Below the pieces are notes generated by a model. That model saw only the letters and a program-made list of their open reading frames with translations, made no database searches and was not told where the DNA came from. DNA of 48,645 nt from an uncultured Chlorobiaceae bacterium (GTDB lineage: Bacteria; Bacteroidota; Chlorobiia; Chlorobiales; Chlorobiaceae): assembly GCA_903928225.1 (NCBI GenBank), contig CAIYPU010000015.1, positions 1 through 48,645 on the forward strand, given 5' to 3'. The position numbers were made by a program, and so were the translations under genes. Within the stretch, counting starts at the first letter, position 1, and each line of letters starts with the position of its first letter. Of the stretch, positions 18,562-26,511 are shown piece by piece.

Positions 18562-21165
18562 TCAGGGAATGGTGAGATTGATATCGAAAAGAAAGTCGTT
18601 TTTGATCACGAACGTTTTTTCCTGCGTTTTTTCCTGTCCAGCCGGTCTAACGGTATAGGTGCCTGCACGCAGGCCGTCGAGCCTGTAGTATCCGAACTGG
18701 TCGGTTACAGCCAGTCGGGGCGGTTTGCCGTCATTTCCGGTGATCTCGACAGACCTCTGCGGTAAAGCGTCGCCTTTGCTGTCCGTCAGGCATCCGGCAA
18801 CGCCGTATTCGGCATAGACAGGGATATTCACTTCGGTTACAGCACCGTTCCGGACTTCCGCCCTGACCGTTTTTTGTGCGACATTGAGCTCAAGCGGGAG
18901 TTTTTCCGTGTCGATATCGACCGAATAAATACCCGGAGGAAGATTGCCTACGAAAAATGTTCCGTCGATCTGGCGCTGGCTCAGTTTTCTTCCGTTGACG
19001 AGGATATCGACGTCGTTGATATCTGAAGAACCGAGCTGCGAGTCGTTCATGATGTCAAGCGAACCGGCAAGTCCACCCCTTGTCGTGCTTATAGCCGTAC
19101 GGTTTATCGGGTAGGTTTTCTTTTTTGAAAATCCCATGTCCCAGGTCATCGTGAATCCCACATACTGCCTTGCGTTCTTGACTATGCCGCTTTCACTGAA
19201 ATTTTCTTCGGAATCTATCTGCTGGGCATTGTTCATATTGTAGCTGTACTGAAGGGTGAAGCGGAGACCGGCGTTCATGAATTTACTCCAGGCTCCGGAA
19301 AAACCGTACTGGCCTTCGGAATGCGAAGCGCCGAGCCTTATGACATCGAAATGCGAAGCGGTCGGGTACCAGTCGAGGTAGAGGCTCGTGAGATTGCTGT
19401 GCGTATTAAGGGCATAGGTGTTCAGAAGCCGGCTTATGAGCGATTCACTTATGTCGGTCCGGAGATCTGCCGTTATGAGCTTGTTATCGTAAACGACCGA
19501 AAGATCGTTTCTGCTCCCGAGCTTCATGTCTGCTTCGTACCGGTAGCGTTCCTCATCGTTCGGAATCGTGGAGAGGGTGAGCCAGTTGAATATCGAGCAG
19601 TAGGCGCCGGGCAGAAGGAAGCGCTTCACGGTCGCATCGCCTTTTTTTTCCATCGCCCCGTAGAGGAGAAAATCGAATGGTTTCAGGAACGAGGTCGAAA
19701 ACCGCAATGCATGGCTTTGCTCACGTTCCGAGGTCGCCCCGGAAAAGCCTGCTTCGCGCAAGCTTGACATGGCGGAGAGATCCCACATTTTTCCATGGCC
19801 TTCGATGCGAGCATCGGCTCCAGTGCTGCTGTTGACTTCCGCGCCGTAGACAGATGCTGCCCAGTTATTGCCGATGGAAATTGCCGTACCAGCCATGAGA
19901 TCATTCGATCCGCTTTCCGGATTGTACTGATATGCGGCTTCGAGTGAGATATGGTTGCTCAATCCGTACTGAATATGCGCGAAACCGGTCAGGGGTCGAT
20001 GAGTTCCTGTTTTGTCGAAGGGATTGCCAAGTACGCCGGTTCCGCCCCTGATGAGCAGTTCATGGGCCGGCATGCTCCGGTTGAGGATCGATATCGTGTA
20101 GTTGAGTCTGGCCAGCGGTTTTTCCCGCAACGATCGTTCATAGAGGTAAACCTCGGTTTTCCTCAGGTCGGTGGTCATTCTCACATTGCTGAATACGAAT
20201 TTTCCTTCAAGGCCGATCCTTTGTCGGGCAACGACAATCCCGTCGAGACGAAGTTCCGCGATTGCTGCCGGAGGTCCTTTGCCTTCGATGGTCCGGTGCT
20301 GTGTCCTGTCGAGAGTGAGGAAAATGTCCGAATCGCTGTATCGTTCGAAATCGAGCTGGTTGAGAATGTTGTGGTTATTCCAGCCAAGCTGGATGCCGGT
20401 AAAAGGAGTGTTGTCGAGTAGGGACTGGACATCGCTCGAACCGGTACCGATTCTCACTGCCAGATGCCTGTTGTAGGAAGTCCAGTGATATCGGGTCGGC
20501 ATCATGTCGTTTTCCGGATCGCCTTCGAATGTCGCGTCCCAGACGCCGCTGAATAATCTCCCGCCAGCTTCGAGAAAGATGTTTTTTTCCGGTTTTTCCT
20601 CGAAATCCCAGGATGACGTCGGTTCGATGCGAAGAAATGACAGGGAGCTGGAGGGAGCTGTAATATCGGGCTTGACAGGCGGAATGCCAGCTTTTTTCAT
20701 TTCGGGGGTGCCTGCCTGCCAGGGAATGTCGAGTACGAAGGCGAAATTCGACGAATCGAACTTTCCTCCGACCAGAAAGGTGTTTTTGAGTTCTCCGAGG
20801 GAGATATAAGCTTTCTGATCGAAGAGCTTAATTGTACCTGTGCTGAAATGTATCGTACCGAGCGTTGTCTGATAGGGAACCGTCACGTTTCCGGGTTCGG
20901 GCGTTTTCAGCCCGCTTTTTTCGATGAACAGGGAAAAAGGTATCCAGTATTCGCCGTTTTCGCGAAAACAGTCAAAACTGCCGGCTGACCGGCCGTTGAA
21001 ATAGACTTCCGCAAAAAGCGGCTCCTGTACCGCCTTTGCTGCCGTCTGTGCAGGATGTTCGGATGGAGATATGCCTGCGGTTTCCCCGAAAGCTGGAGGA
21101 GTGTAAATGAAGTGCTGGCAGATAATGGCTGCCAGCACTATGCCTGGGCATCTGGAAATCTGCAT
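18562..21165 (-). CDS. Usher-like outer-membrane assembly protein
   Basis: An 867-residue exported protein, divergent from FimD/CsuD-type ushers but with the same plan. After a signal peptide (about 1-28) comes an N-terminal chaperone-binding-like domain (FAEVYFNGRSAGSFDCFREN). A long barrel region of alternating short strands follows, with an embedded domain around residues 300-350 (AELRLDGIVVARQRI, FSNVRMTTDLRKTEVYLYE). The C-terminal part has ILVNGRKLSQRQIDGTFF and LPPGIYSVDIDTEKLPLELN, then a carboxypeptidase-regulatory-like beta-sandwich (VAGCLTDSKGDALPQRSVEI to the end). It would secrete and order the subunits delivered by the chaperone encoded 18 bp upstream. A general OM beta-barrel protein is the alternative; neighbours strongly favour an usher. 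Confidence 0.8.
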   Translation of the reverse strand: MQISRCPGIVLAAIICQHFIYTPPAFGETAGISPSEHPAQTAAKAVQEPLFAEVYFNGRSAGSFDCFRENGEYWIPFSLFIEKSGLKTPEPGNVTVPYQTTLGTIHFSTGTIKLFDQKAYISLGELKNTFLVGGKFDSSNFAFVLDIPWQAGTPEMKKAGIPPVKPDITAPSSSLSFLRIEPTSSWDFEEKPEKNIFLEAGGRLFSGVWDATFEGDPENDMMPTRYHWTSYNRHLAVRIGTGSSDVQSLLDNTPFTGIQLGWNNHNILNQLDFERYSDSDIFLTLDRTQHRTIEGKGPPAAIAELRLDGIVVARQRIGLEGKFVFSNVRMTTDLRKTEVYLYERSLREKPLARLNYTISILNRSMPAHELLIRGGTGVLGNPFDKTGTHRPLTGFAHIQYGLSNHISLEAAYQYNPESGSNDLMAGTAISIGNNWAASVYGAEVNSSTGADARIEGHGKMWDLSAMSSLREAGFSGATSEREQSHALRFSTSFLKPFDFLLYGAMEKKGDATVKRFLLPGAYCSIFNWLTLSTIPNDEERYRYEADMKLGSRNDLSVVYDNKLITADLRTDISESLISRLLNTYALNTHSNLTSLYLDWYPTASHFDVIRLGASHSEGQYGFSGAWSKFMNAGLRFTLQYSYNMNNAQQIDSEENFSESGIVKNARQYVGFTMTWDMGFSKKKTYPINRTAISTTRGGLAGSLDIMNDSQLGSSDINDVDILVNGRKLSQRQIDGTFFVGNLPPGIYSVDIDTEKLPLELNVAQKTVRAEVRNGAVTEVNIPVYAEYGVAGCLTDSKGDALPQRSVEITGNDGKPPRLAVTDQFGYYRLDGLRAGTYTVRPAGQEKTQEKTFVIKNDFLFDINLTIP

Positions 21166-21183
21166 GTGGCTGCAGATATCGTT

Positions 21184-22029
21184 TTATTGTGTCACCGCGA
21201 ATGTTTTTTCAACCGCTTTTCCATCCATCTCGGCATTTACCGCGATAATATAGCTGCCCGGAGTTTTGGGCATGAGGAGCTGTGTCCGGATTACCCTGCG
21301 GGATCCTGCGAGTACAGGGGACTGATTGATCTGGCCTGAAACAAGAAGCCCTTTGACACTGTTTTCGGGTTTCTGCTGTTCGCTCAGCTTCCCGGCGGCG
21401 CCGATTCCGGGAAACGCATCCTTTTTCCAGATCGAGTAGTTTCCTTTCAGACGAGTGTGGACATTGCCCGAGTTGGAGATATCTGCAACAAGGGATGACG
21501 ATGTTTTGTCGAAAGAAAACTGGTTCAGGCTTCCTGCGCGTTTGACAGGATCGGCCTGTCCGTAAACACCTACGCCAAGTTTGAAGAGGATTTCAAGAGC
21601 TTTTGCAGTATCCGCTTTTGCAGTCGAAGGCTGCTCGATAAAATAGATCATGGCCCGGTGTTCGCCCGGATCGGGCTTTACCGTCGGACGGATAGAGAAC
21701 CTCACAACCTGGCTCTTTCCGGGTTCTATCGTGAAGGAAAGCGGGTTTATAAGGATCCATCGATCGAGCGACTGCTTGTCGGGAGGAAGCAGTTTCACCT
21801 CTTCCTTCTCGTCGAGCGTCCAGTTATAGACTTCGACTTTAACCGTTGTCGGTGTTTTTTTCAGGTTGAAAATTCGGACCGATTCGTTGACAGGCTTGTC
21901 GCCGATTGAAAGTTCGAACATCGAAGGCGCAACGCCGATCTGTCCTGGAGGCGGTTCATCGGCATTGGCGAACGGTGCGATGACAATCTGCAACAGAGTG
22001 GCCAGGAAAAGTGTATAGAGCTTTTTCAT
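21184..22029 (-). CDS. PapD-like periplasmic chaperone of the usher locus
   Basis: About 281 residues with a signal peptide (MKKLYTLFLATLLQIVIAPFANA) and a two-domain immunoglobulin-like chaperone pattern. The first domain has IGVAPSMFELSIGDKPVNESVRIFN, RWILINPLSFTIEPGKSQVVRFSIRP and GEHRAMIYFIEQP, which match the A1, F1 and G1 strand regions of archaic/alternative pilus chaperones. The second half (ISNSGNVHTRLKGNYSIWKK) is the C-terminal sandwich. It would cap unfolded subunit edges in the periplasm and hand them to the usher. The ATG at 22029 is chosen because it starts the signal peptide; the open frame begins 17 codons earlier. Confidence 0.83.
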   Translation of the reverse strand: MKKLYTLFLATLLQIVIAPFANADEPPPGQIGVAPSMFELSIGDKPVNESVRIFNLKKTPTTVKVEVYNWTLDEKEEVKLLPPDKQSLDRWILINPLSFTIEPGKSQVVRFSIRPTVKPDPGEHRAMIYFIEQPSTAKADTAKALEILFKLGVGVYGQADPVKRAGSLNQFSFDKTSSSLVADISNSGNVHTRLKGNYSIWKKDAFPGIGAAGKLSEQQKPENSVKGLLVSGQINQSPVLAGSRRVIRTQLLMPKTPGSYIIAVNAEMDGKAVEKTFAVTQ

Positions 22030-22087
22030 CGTTCGATGGTATTGTGACTGTTGATAGATATTGACCGTAATAAGATGCACGCCGGAG

Positions 22088-22714
22088 TCATTGAGTCGTG
22101 GCTGTGATCAGGTACTGGCCGCCTGTATGAAGGCCGGATTTTTTTGTCTGGTCAAAATTCATATCAATAAGCACGCTGCCTATCGTCGCCTTGCTTTTCG
22201 TGATGCCGTTGAGGTTTGCGTTGATCGAGGCTCCGGTGTTTCCGCTGTTGCTGGCCCTGACATTCGACATGACTATTTTGGATGTCCCGTCCGTAGATGT
22301 CAGCACTCCTTTGTCGGCAGGCACCGAAACCGTCACGGATGCCGTTCCCGATTTGGAGAACCCCCGTATGGCCCAAACATTCGGGATCGTAACGGTTTTG
22401 GTCGCTCCGTCAAGCTCCAGTTTTGCAGACATGAGGCTGCCTGTTGAGAGCTGTGATCCCGAGCTTTCGCCGCTCCACGATACATTGAGATCACTTGTAC
22501 CTTCACTGATCGCTTCGGAGGTTGGTGTCGCAAAATTGAGGTTAAGGCTGGAATAATAATGGAGGATGATGAAATCCGGTACGGTCGCCGATATATCTGC
22601 GCTACCGCTGCTGCTTTGGCCGGAAACAACAACTGCAGAAGCGGTATTTGCCGACGACATGAGAGCGAGAGCTGAACAGATCAGCATGGTGGGGATTTTT
22701 GTTCTTTTTTGCAT
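22088..22714 (-). CDS. Secreted fibre subunit-like protein 1
   Basis: A 208-residue exported protein with signal peptide (1 to about 27, ALMSSANTASA) and no cysteine in the mature part. The mature start alternates hydrophobic residues (SADISATVPDFIIL) as a donor strand might, then shows the shared HYYSSLNLNF motif. The core has VSWSGESSGSQL, KLELDG, a NVWAIRGFSKSG segment and the C-terminal GGQYLITATTQ strand. The same blocks recur in three of the four paralogues. It is the subunit gene closest to the chaperone (58-bp gap). Pilin identity is inferred from this context. Confidence 0.72.
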   Translation of the reverse strand: MQKRTKIPTMLICSALALMSSANTASAVVVSGQSSSGSADISATVPDFIILHYYSSLNLNFATPTSEAISEGTSDLNVSWSGESSGSQLSTGSLMSAKLELDGATKTVTIPNVWAIRGFSKSGTASVTVSVPADKGVLTSTDGTSKIVMSNVRASNSGNTGASINANLNGITKSKATIGSVLIDMNFDQTKKSGLHTGGQYLITATTQ

Positions 22715-22888
22715 GGGTTTTTCGTTGGTTAGGGGTTTACCACGAAAGACGGGAAGATCTGCATATATTGCTTTTATAAGATAATATGGCGGGGATAAAG
22801 AAGGAAATGCATTTTTTCTTTTCGTTTTTATTCCATCACCTTATACAGAAGAAGAAATGATAGGAAGGGAATAGAGATATCGATGAAA

Positions 22889-22934
22889 AAAACGACACGG
22901 CACCTTTTCGTCTTTCAAGGTGCTGTGTCGTTTT
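22889..22934 (-). terminator. Intrinsic terminator after subunit 2
   Basis: AAAACGACACGGCACCTT (22889-22906) pairs with AAGGTGCTGTGTCGTTTT (22917-22934), an 18-bp stem with one G-T pair and a 10-nt loop. On the minus strand it is followed by a T-run (TTTTTTTC). It starts 39 nt after the subunit 2 stop, so subunit 2 can be a single-gene transcript. Confidence 0.88.
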
Positions 22935-22972
22935 GTGTAATCAGGCTTGACAGGTTTTTTTATTTCTCAGGG

Positions 22973-23572
22973 TCAGATAGTCGTTGCGGTAATCGTGTAC
23001 TGGCCGCCGGTGTGGGTTCCCGACAAGGTAGTCTTCGAAAAATCGAGATCCATACGGATGCCTCCGAGGGTCGCTCCTGCCCTGGTGATGCCGCCGAGTT
23101 TTGTCGTGATGCTGCTTCCGGTGCTTGTACCATCGGTTACCTGCGCATTCGAGATCCCGATTTCAGAAGATTCGAGCGTCATCTTGTTCTGCGGGACGGT
23201 AACGGCAACCGTCGCATTTCCGCTCTTCGAGAATCCCCTGACTGCCCAGACGTTGTCGAGTTTAACGGTGGTTTTTGTGCCGTCGAGCTCAAGCTTCGCA
23301 TTCATGAGATTTGCCGATGCGAGGTTTTCGCCGTTTGAAGTGTCGCCGCTCCATGAAACATCCATGCTGTTCTGTCCCTGGTTGATCGCTTCGGTTTCAG
23401 GTGTGGCGAAATTAAGGGTCATGTTCGAATAGTAGTGAAGCACGATGAATTCGGGAACGGTGACGGTCACGTTTGTCGTGCCGCTGGTGCTCGCCGCCAG
23501 AAGGGGGTTGCTGGCCGTGATCATGAGAGCTGCGCCGATGAGAAGGTTTCTGATCTTGCTGATGGTAGTCAT
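22973..23572 (-). CDS. Secreted fibre subunit-like protein 2
   Basis: A 199-residue paralogue of the other subunits. The signal peptide is about 1-26 (ALMITASNPLLAA). The mature start TNVTVTVPEFIVLHYYSNMT carries the alternating strand and HYYS motif. LDNVWAVRGFSKSGNATVAV and GGQYTITATTI at the end match subunits 1 and 3. A GGAG ribosome site lies about 10 nt before the ATG. The MTTI-K-RNL start and the whole C-terminal half are close to subunit 3, suggesting recent duplication. It has its own terminator and an AT-rich upstream region of 465 bp. Confidence 0.75.
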   Translation of the reverse strand: MTTISKIRNLLIGAALMITASNPLLAASTSGTTNVTVTVPEFIVLHYYSNMTLNFATPETEAINQGQNSMDVSWSGDTSNGENLASANLMNAKLELDGTKTTVKLDNVWAVRGFSKSGNATVAVTVPQNKMTLESSEIGISNAQVTDGTSTGSSITTKLGGITRAGATLGGIRMDLDFSKTTLSGTHTGGQYTITATTI

Positions 23573-24037
23573 GATGTCATCTCCGGTTTTTTTATTGCTG
23601 TTTCTGACTGTATGTCATCAATAAACGTGCCGGAGTGAAACAGCTTGACGTTCGGAATCTTGTAAAATGTTATAATAAAGCAATATGGGTGGTGAATAAT
23701 TATTTCTTTATTTCTTATGCGCGGATTGACGCGGGGGCGCTTGCGAACGTTAATGTTGTGTCAGAATGGATCGGTTATTGATAAATTAATAGTGGTACAG
23801 TTGTGTCGCCTTTTGTGTTCTGCTACAAGTGCGCAAAACTGTGACAGGGAGCAAAATCTTTAATAAGCAGGTTCCCGGAGGTGTTGCCTGCCTGTAACTG
23901 GGGAATGAGGTCTTCTTGTATGGGGTGGTGATATCGAGCGGGTTCCGGTATAACGAACAAAACAGCGGTCCAATGAGAAAACCATTGGACCGCTGTTTTA
24001 AAATGCCCATAAACATCCGGGCAGGTTTATAAATATA
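23573..24037. other. Intergenic region upstream of subunit 2
   Basis: A 465-bp gap. The end near subunit 2 (about 23650-23800) is strongly AT-rich and is where a minus-strand promoter is expected; a TATAACAT-like element occurs near 23667-23674 on the minus strand. The far end carries the subunit 3 terminator. I see no gene and no RNA that I can name. Confidence 0.4.
23959..23999 (-). terminator. Intrinsic terminator after subunit 3
   Basis: A perfect 17-bp stem, AAAACAGCGGTCCAATG (23959-23975) with CATTGGACCGCTGTTTT (23983-23999), loop of 7 nt, followed on the minus strand by GTTTTGTTCG. It starts 39 nt after the subunit 3 stop, the same distance as for subunit 2. Confidence 0.88.
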
Positions 24038-24652
24038 TCAGATCGTTGTGGCGGTAATCGTATATTTGCCTCCGGTATGGTTTCCGGAAAGAGTGGTCTT
24101 CGTGAAATCAAGGTCCATCTGGACTCCGCCCAGGGTTGCCCCTGCCTTGGTTATGCCGCCGAGCTTCGTCGTGATGCTGTCGCTGGTAGTTTTGCCGTCA
24201 GTGACCTGGGCATTCGAAATGCCTATTTCTGAGCCATTGAGAACCATTTTATCGCTATCCAGCACTATGGCGACATTCGCATTTCCTCCGCTTGAAAATC
24301 CGCGGACAGCCCAGACATTGTTCAGCTTCACATTGGTTTTATTTCCATCGAGCTCGAGTGATGCTGTTTTGAGATTTTTGGCCAGGTCGTTGCCTTCAGA
24401 AGATTCACCCTGCCAGGTGACTTTCAGGCTGTTATCGCCCTGATCGATGGCCTCGGTATCAGGGGTAATGAAATTAAGGGCGATATTGGAGTAATAATGC
24501 AGAATGATGAATTCCGGGACGCTTGCGGCGACATTGGTCTGGCCGGATGCGCTTCTTCCTGCAACCATACCAGTTGCTGTCAGAGGGCATGAGAGAGCTG
24601 CAAGCATTGCCGAGCCGAGAACGAGGTTTTTTGCTTTGTTGATCGTTGTCAT
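24038..24652 (-). CDS. Secreted fibre subunit-like protein 3
   Basis: A 204-residue paralogue, closest to subunit 2. The ATG at 24652 is preceded by AGGAG and gives the signal peptide MTTINKAKNLVLGSAMLAAL...; the open frame runs 22 codons further upstream without support. The mature chain has NVAASVPEFIILHYYSNIAL, VTWQGESSEGNDL, LNNVWAVRGFSSGGNANVAI and the closing GGKYTITATTI. Residues IGISNAQVTDGKTTSDSITT and GGITKAGATLGGVQMDLDFT align block by block with subunit 2. Confidence 0.75.
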   Translation of the reverse strand: MTTINKAKNLVLGSAMLAALSCPLTATGMVAGRSASGQTNVAASVPEFIILHYYSNIALNFITPDTEAIDQGDNSLKVTWQGESSEGNDLAKNLKTASLELDGNKTNVKLNNVWAVRGFSSGGNANVAIVLDSDKMVLNGSEIGISNAQVTDGKTTSDSITTKLGGITKAGATLGGVQMDLDFTKTTLSGNHTGGKYTITATTI

Positions 24653-24763
24653 GATGACTTCTCCTGTTTGTTTTGGTTGAATTCGCATCTTGTTTTTTAT
24701 AAACAACAAGCGTGCCAAAAGGTGGGATGAATGATATCATGTCTCAGTAAGAATAATTAATAA

Positions 24764-24778
24764 AATACGATACGTATT
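24764..24778. promoter_or_regulatory. Small inverted repeat upstream of subunit 3
   Basis: AATACG and CGTATT separated by ATA, in the AT-rich region about 110 bp upstream of subunit 3. The arrangement (equal arms, 3-nt spacer) resembles the longer palindrome before subunit 5, but the arm sequence differs, so a shared regulator is not shown. Confidence 0.3.
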
Positions 24779-24914
24779 GATAAAAGATATTTGGTAAACC
24801 GGATCGAACTGGAAGAGCGGAAATAGTGATGCGGAGAAAGTGTGTCATAAAGATGCAGTTTGTGGCATAGAAGCGGCGAAACAATTGTTTCACGATTTTG
24901 ATGGATGCCTTATA

Positions 24915-25055
24915 GGTGCCTCTATTTATTGTCGTGAGAAGCACGAGCGCAAGGCGGACGGAGCGGAGAAGCCGGAGTGTACACAAAGTACATGAGGATT
25001 TCGAGCACCGCCCAACCCGAGCAATAGGGGTTCGGAACAAATAAATAGAGGTGCC
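24915..25055 (+). repeat. 141-bp dispersed repeat, copy 2 (MITE-like, with target duplication)
   Basis: Same length as and clearly homologous to copy 1 at 9119-9259 in the opposite orientation. The ends are inverted repeats: GGTGCCTCTATTTATT at the left, and GGCACCTCTATTTATT when the right end is reverse-complemented. The element (plus one A at 24914) is flanked by CTTAT on both sides (24909-24913 and 25056-25060), a likely 5-bp target-site duplication. It has no coding capacity of its own. Internal arms TGTAC/GTACA can form a hairpin. Confidence 0.88.
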
Positions 25056-25144
25056 CTTATGGCCTAAAGGGATGGTGTTCGGGAACGAGAGGGGAAAGTG
25101 AAAAGTGAAACGTATTGCGGCGAGGTTGCAGGGAATCGCTCGAC

Positions 25145-25807
25145 TCAGATATAGATAATGCTGATCTGTACCTTACCCTGGTAAGTTCCGGAACGGCGTG
25201 CTGAGGTCATGTCGATGGTGATCGTCGCATAGCCGTAGCTTCGATAATAATTGCCACTGTACTTCGATGTGACAATGGGTTGTGAGGTAATTGTAGCGTT
25301 GACCGTGCTTGACGTATTGGTCGAGTTGGAAAGTTTGTTTTCGATGTTTCCTGTTTTACTGAAAATCCGGTACGTCGGCGTGAAGGTTGGCTGGGACTCC
25401 GTGTTCTTGTTGAACTGGTAGTACCAGAGCAGGACATCGACACGCTGAACGCTGCTTCCGGTATAGACCTGGTCGAAGCTGGTGATCGGACTGCTTACAG
25501 CACCTTCCCACGTGACGTTTGCATCGTAGCTTCCTTCATTGTAGGAGGTTCCGGTTCCGGAAAGTCCCAGTTCACTGACCAAAACTGCGCTGAGCGTCGA
25601 AGATGATGTAACCGTGAACGAAGCAGCCTCCGATTTCCCTGGAAGAAACAGTGAAAACAGCAGGATGGACGACAAGCCGAAATTTACGGACCGGTTGCGA
25701 TGCCGTAAAAAAGAAAAAAGCCGGAAAACGAAACTGTCTGTCTTCCGGCTGTCATCTATGAAGTTTTCTGGTCTTGTGGTATTGGGGGAAAACTCTGTTT
25801 TTTTCAT
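25145..25807 (-). CDS. Divergent secreted protein of the fibre locus (subunit-like 4)
   Basis: A secreted protein of the same size class but without the HYYS and WAVRGF blocks. Shared traits are an exported start (SSILLFSLFLPGKSEA), an N-ANVTWEG segment like the VSWSG block, and an end GTYQGKVQISIIYI that resembles the G-Y-ITATTI end of the others. It is rich in Ser, Thr and Tyr. It could be a tip or minor subunit. The start is uncertain: the ATG at 25807 gives a 46-residue charged leader before the signal peptide and lies across a terminator-like hairpin; a TTG at 25675 would begin right at the signal peptide. I give the longer form. Neither has a strong ribosome site. Confidence 0.62.
   Translation of the reverse strand: MKKTEFSPNTTRPENFIDDSRKTDSFVFRLFSFLRHRNRSVNFGLSSILLFSLFLPGKSEAASFTVTSSSTLSAVLVSELGLSGTGTSYNEGSYDANVTWEGAVSSPITSFDQVYTGSSVQRVDVLLWYYQFNKNTESQPTFTPTYRIFSKTGNIENKLSNSTNTSSTVNATITSQPIVTSKYSGNYYRSYGYATITIDMTSARRSGTYQGKVQISIIYI
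25720..25749 (-). terminator. Terminator-like hairpin between subunits 5 and 4
   Basis: GCCGGAAAAC (25720-25729) and GTCTTCCGGC (25740-25749) form a 10-bp stem with one mismatch and a 10-nt loop, followed on the minus strand by TTTTTTCTTTTTT. It sits about 120 nt after the subunit 5 stop and within the 5' part of the longest reading of gene 4. That suggests either a late start for gene 4 or an attenuator inside its leader. Confidence 0.7.
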
Positions 25808-25868
25808 TGGCGTTCCGCTGAAATTCCGGAAAAATAGTTGCCGGAGACCCATGGCACTGCTTTTAGCC

Positions 25869-26474
25869 TCAAAGGGTAACTGCCGTAATCATGTATTGCC
25901 CTCCGCTGTGTGCACCGGAAAGGGTGGTTTGAGAGAAATCGAGCGTCATTTTGACGTTTCCGATCGTCGCATTGTCAGACGTAATGCCGTTCAGCGCTGT
26001 TGTTATGCTGGTGCCGGAATGCCCGGCATTGTCGTTGATTTCCGTGTTTCCGGAACCGGTAAGAATCGTTACCCTGGAACTGCCTGAAACAAGCTGGCTG
26101 TTGAGCACCGATATGGATACCTGCGCGTTACCGGAAGGAGAAAGTCCTCTCACTGCCCAGATGCTCGGAATGGTCATGCTTACCGTTCCGGGAAGGACAT
26201 TCTGCAGGCTGCTCGTTGTCATCGTGTTGCCGGAATCGGTTGTTCCCGACCACTGGACATTGTAGGTGCCTGCGGAACCTTCATTGACTGACTGGGTGTA
26301 CTGCTCGAATGTCAGGTTGAGCGCGGAATAATAATGAAGAATGATAAGATCGGGCAGGACGATGGAAACATTGGTAGTTCCCGTTTTTGTCGCGGCCGAA
26401 ACGATGCCCGGCAAAAGGGAAGTGCAGGTTACAGCGGAAAGGAATAGCCCGATGATTATGTTTTTTTTGCCCAT
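25869..26474 (-). CDS. Secreted fibre subunit-like protein 5
   Basis: A 201-residue paralogue and the first subunit gene in transcription order. Signal peptide about 1-27 (LFLSAVTCTSLLPGIVSAA); mature TNVSIVLPDLIILHYYSALN; VQWSGTTDSGN; IPSIWAVRGLSPSGNAQVSI; and the closing GGQYMITAVTL. A strong ribosome site (AGGAGGAG) lies before the ATG. Upstream, 38 bp from the start, is a perfect 11-bp inverted repeat. No cysteine is present in the mature chain, so folding would not rely on a disulfide. Confidence 0.75.
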   Translation of the reverse strand: MGKKNIIIGLFLSAVTCTSLLPGIVSAATKTGTTNVSIVLPDLIILHYYSALNLTFEQYTQSVNEGSAGTYNVQWSGTTDSGNTMTTSSLQNVLPGTVSMTIPSIWAVRGLSPSGNAQVSISVLNSQLVSGSSRVTILTGSGNTEINDNAGHSGTSITTALNGITSDNATIGNVKMTLDFSQTTLSGAHSGGQYMITAVTL

Positions 26475-26511
26475 GACAACTCCTCCTGAAGAGGGGGATG
26501 ATTGTTAAACG

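Larger units (their letters stand above)
24653..25144. other. Intergenic region upstream of subunit 3
   Basis: A 492-bp gap holding, from left to right, an AT-rich leader, the small inverted repeat AATACG-ATA-CGTATT (24764-24778), and the MITE-like repeat 24915-25055. The region 24740-24800 is AT-rich and suits a minus-strand promoter. No gene is credible here. Confidence 0.45.

Noticed and set aside
9119-25055. Composite transposon bounded by the two repeats
   Set aside because: The copies are short, non-coding and of different age, and the segment between them is mostly ordinary cobamide genes; no transposase is present.
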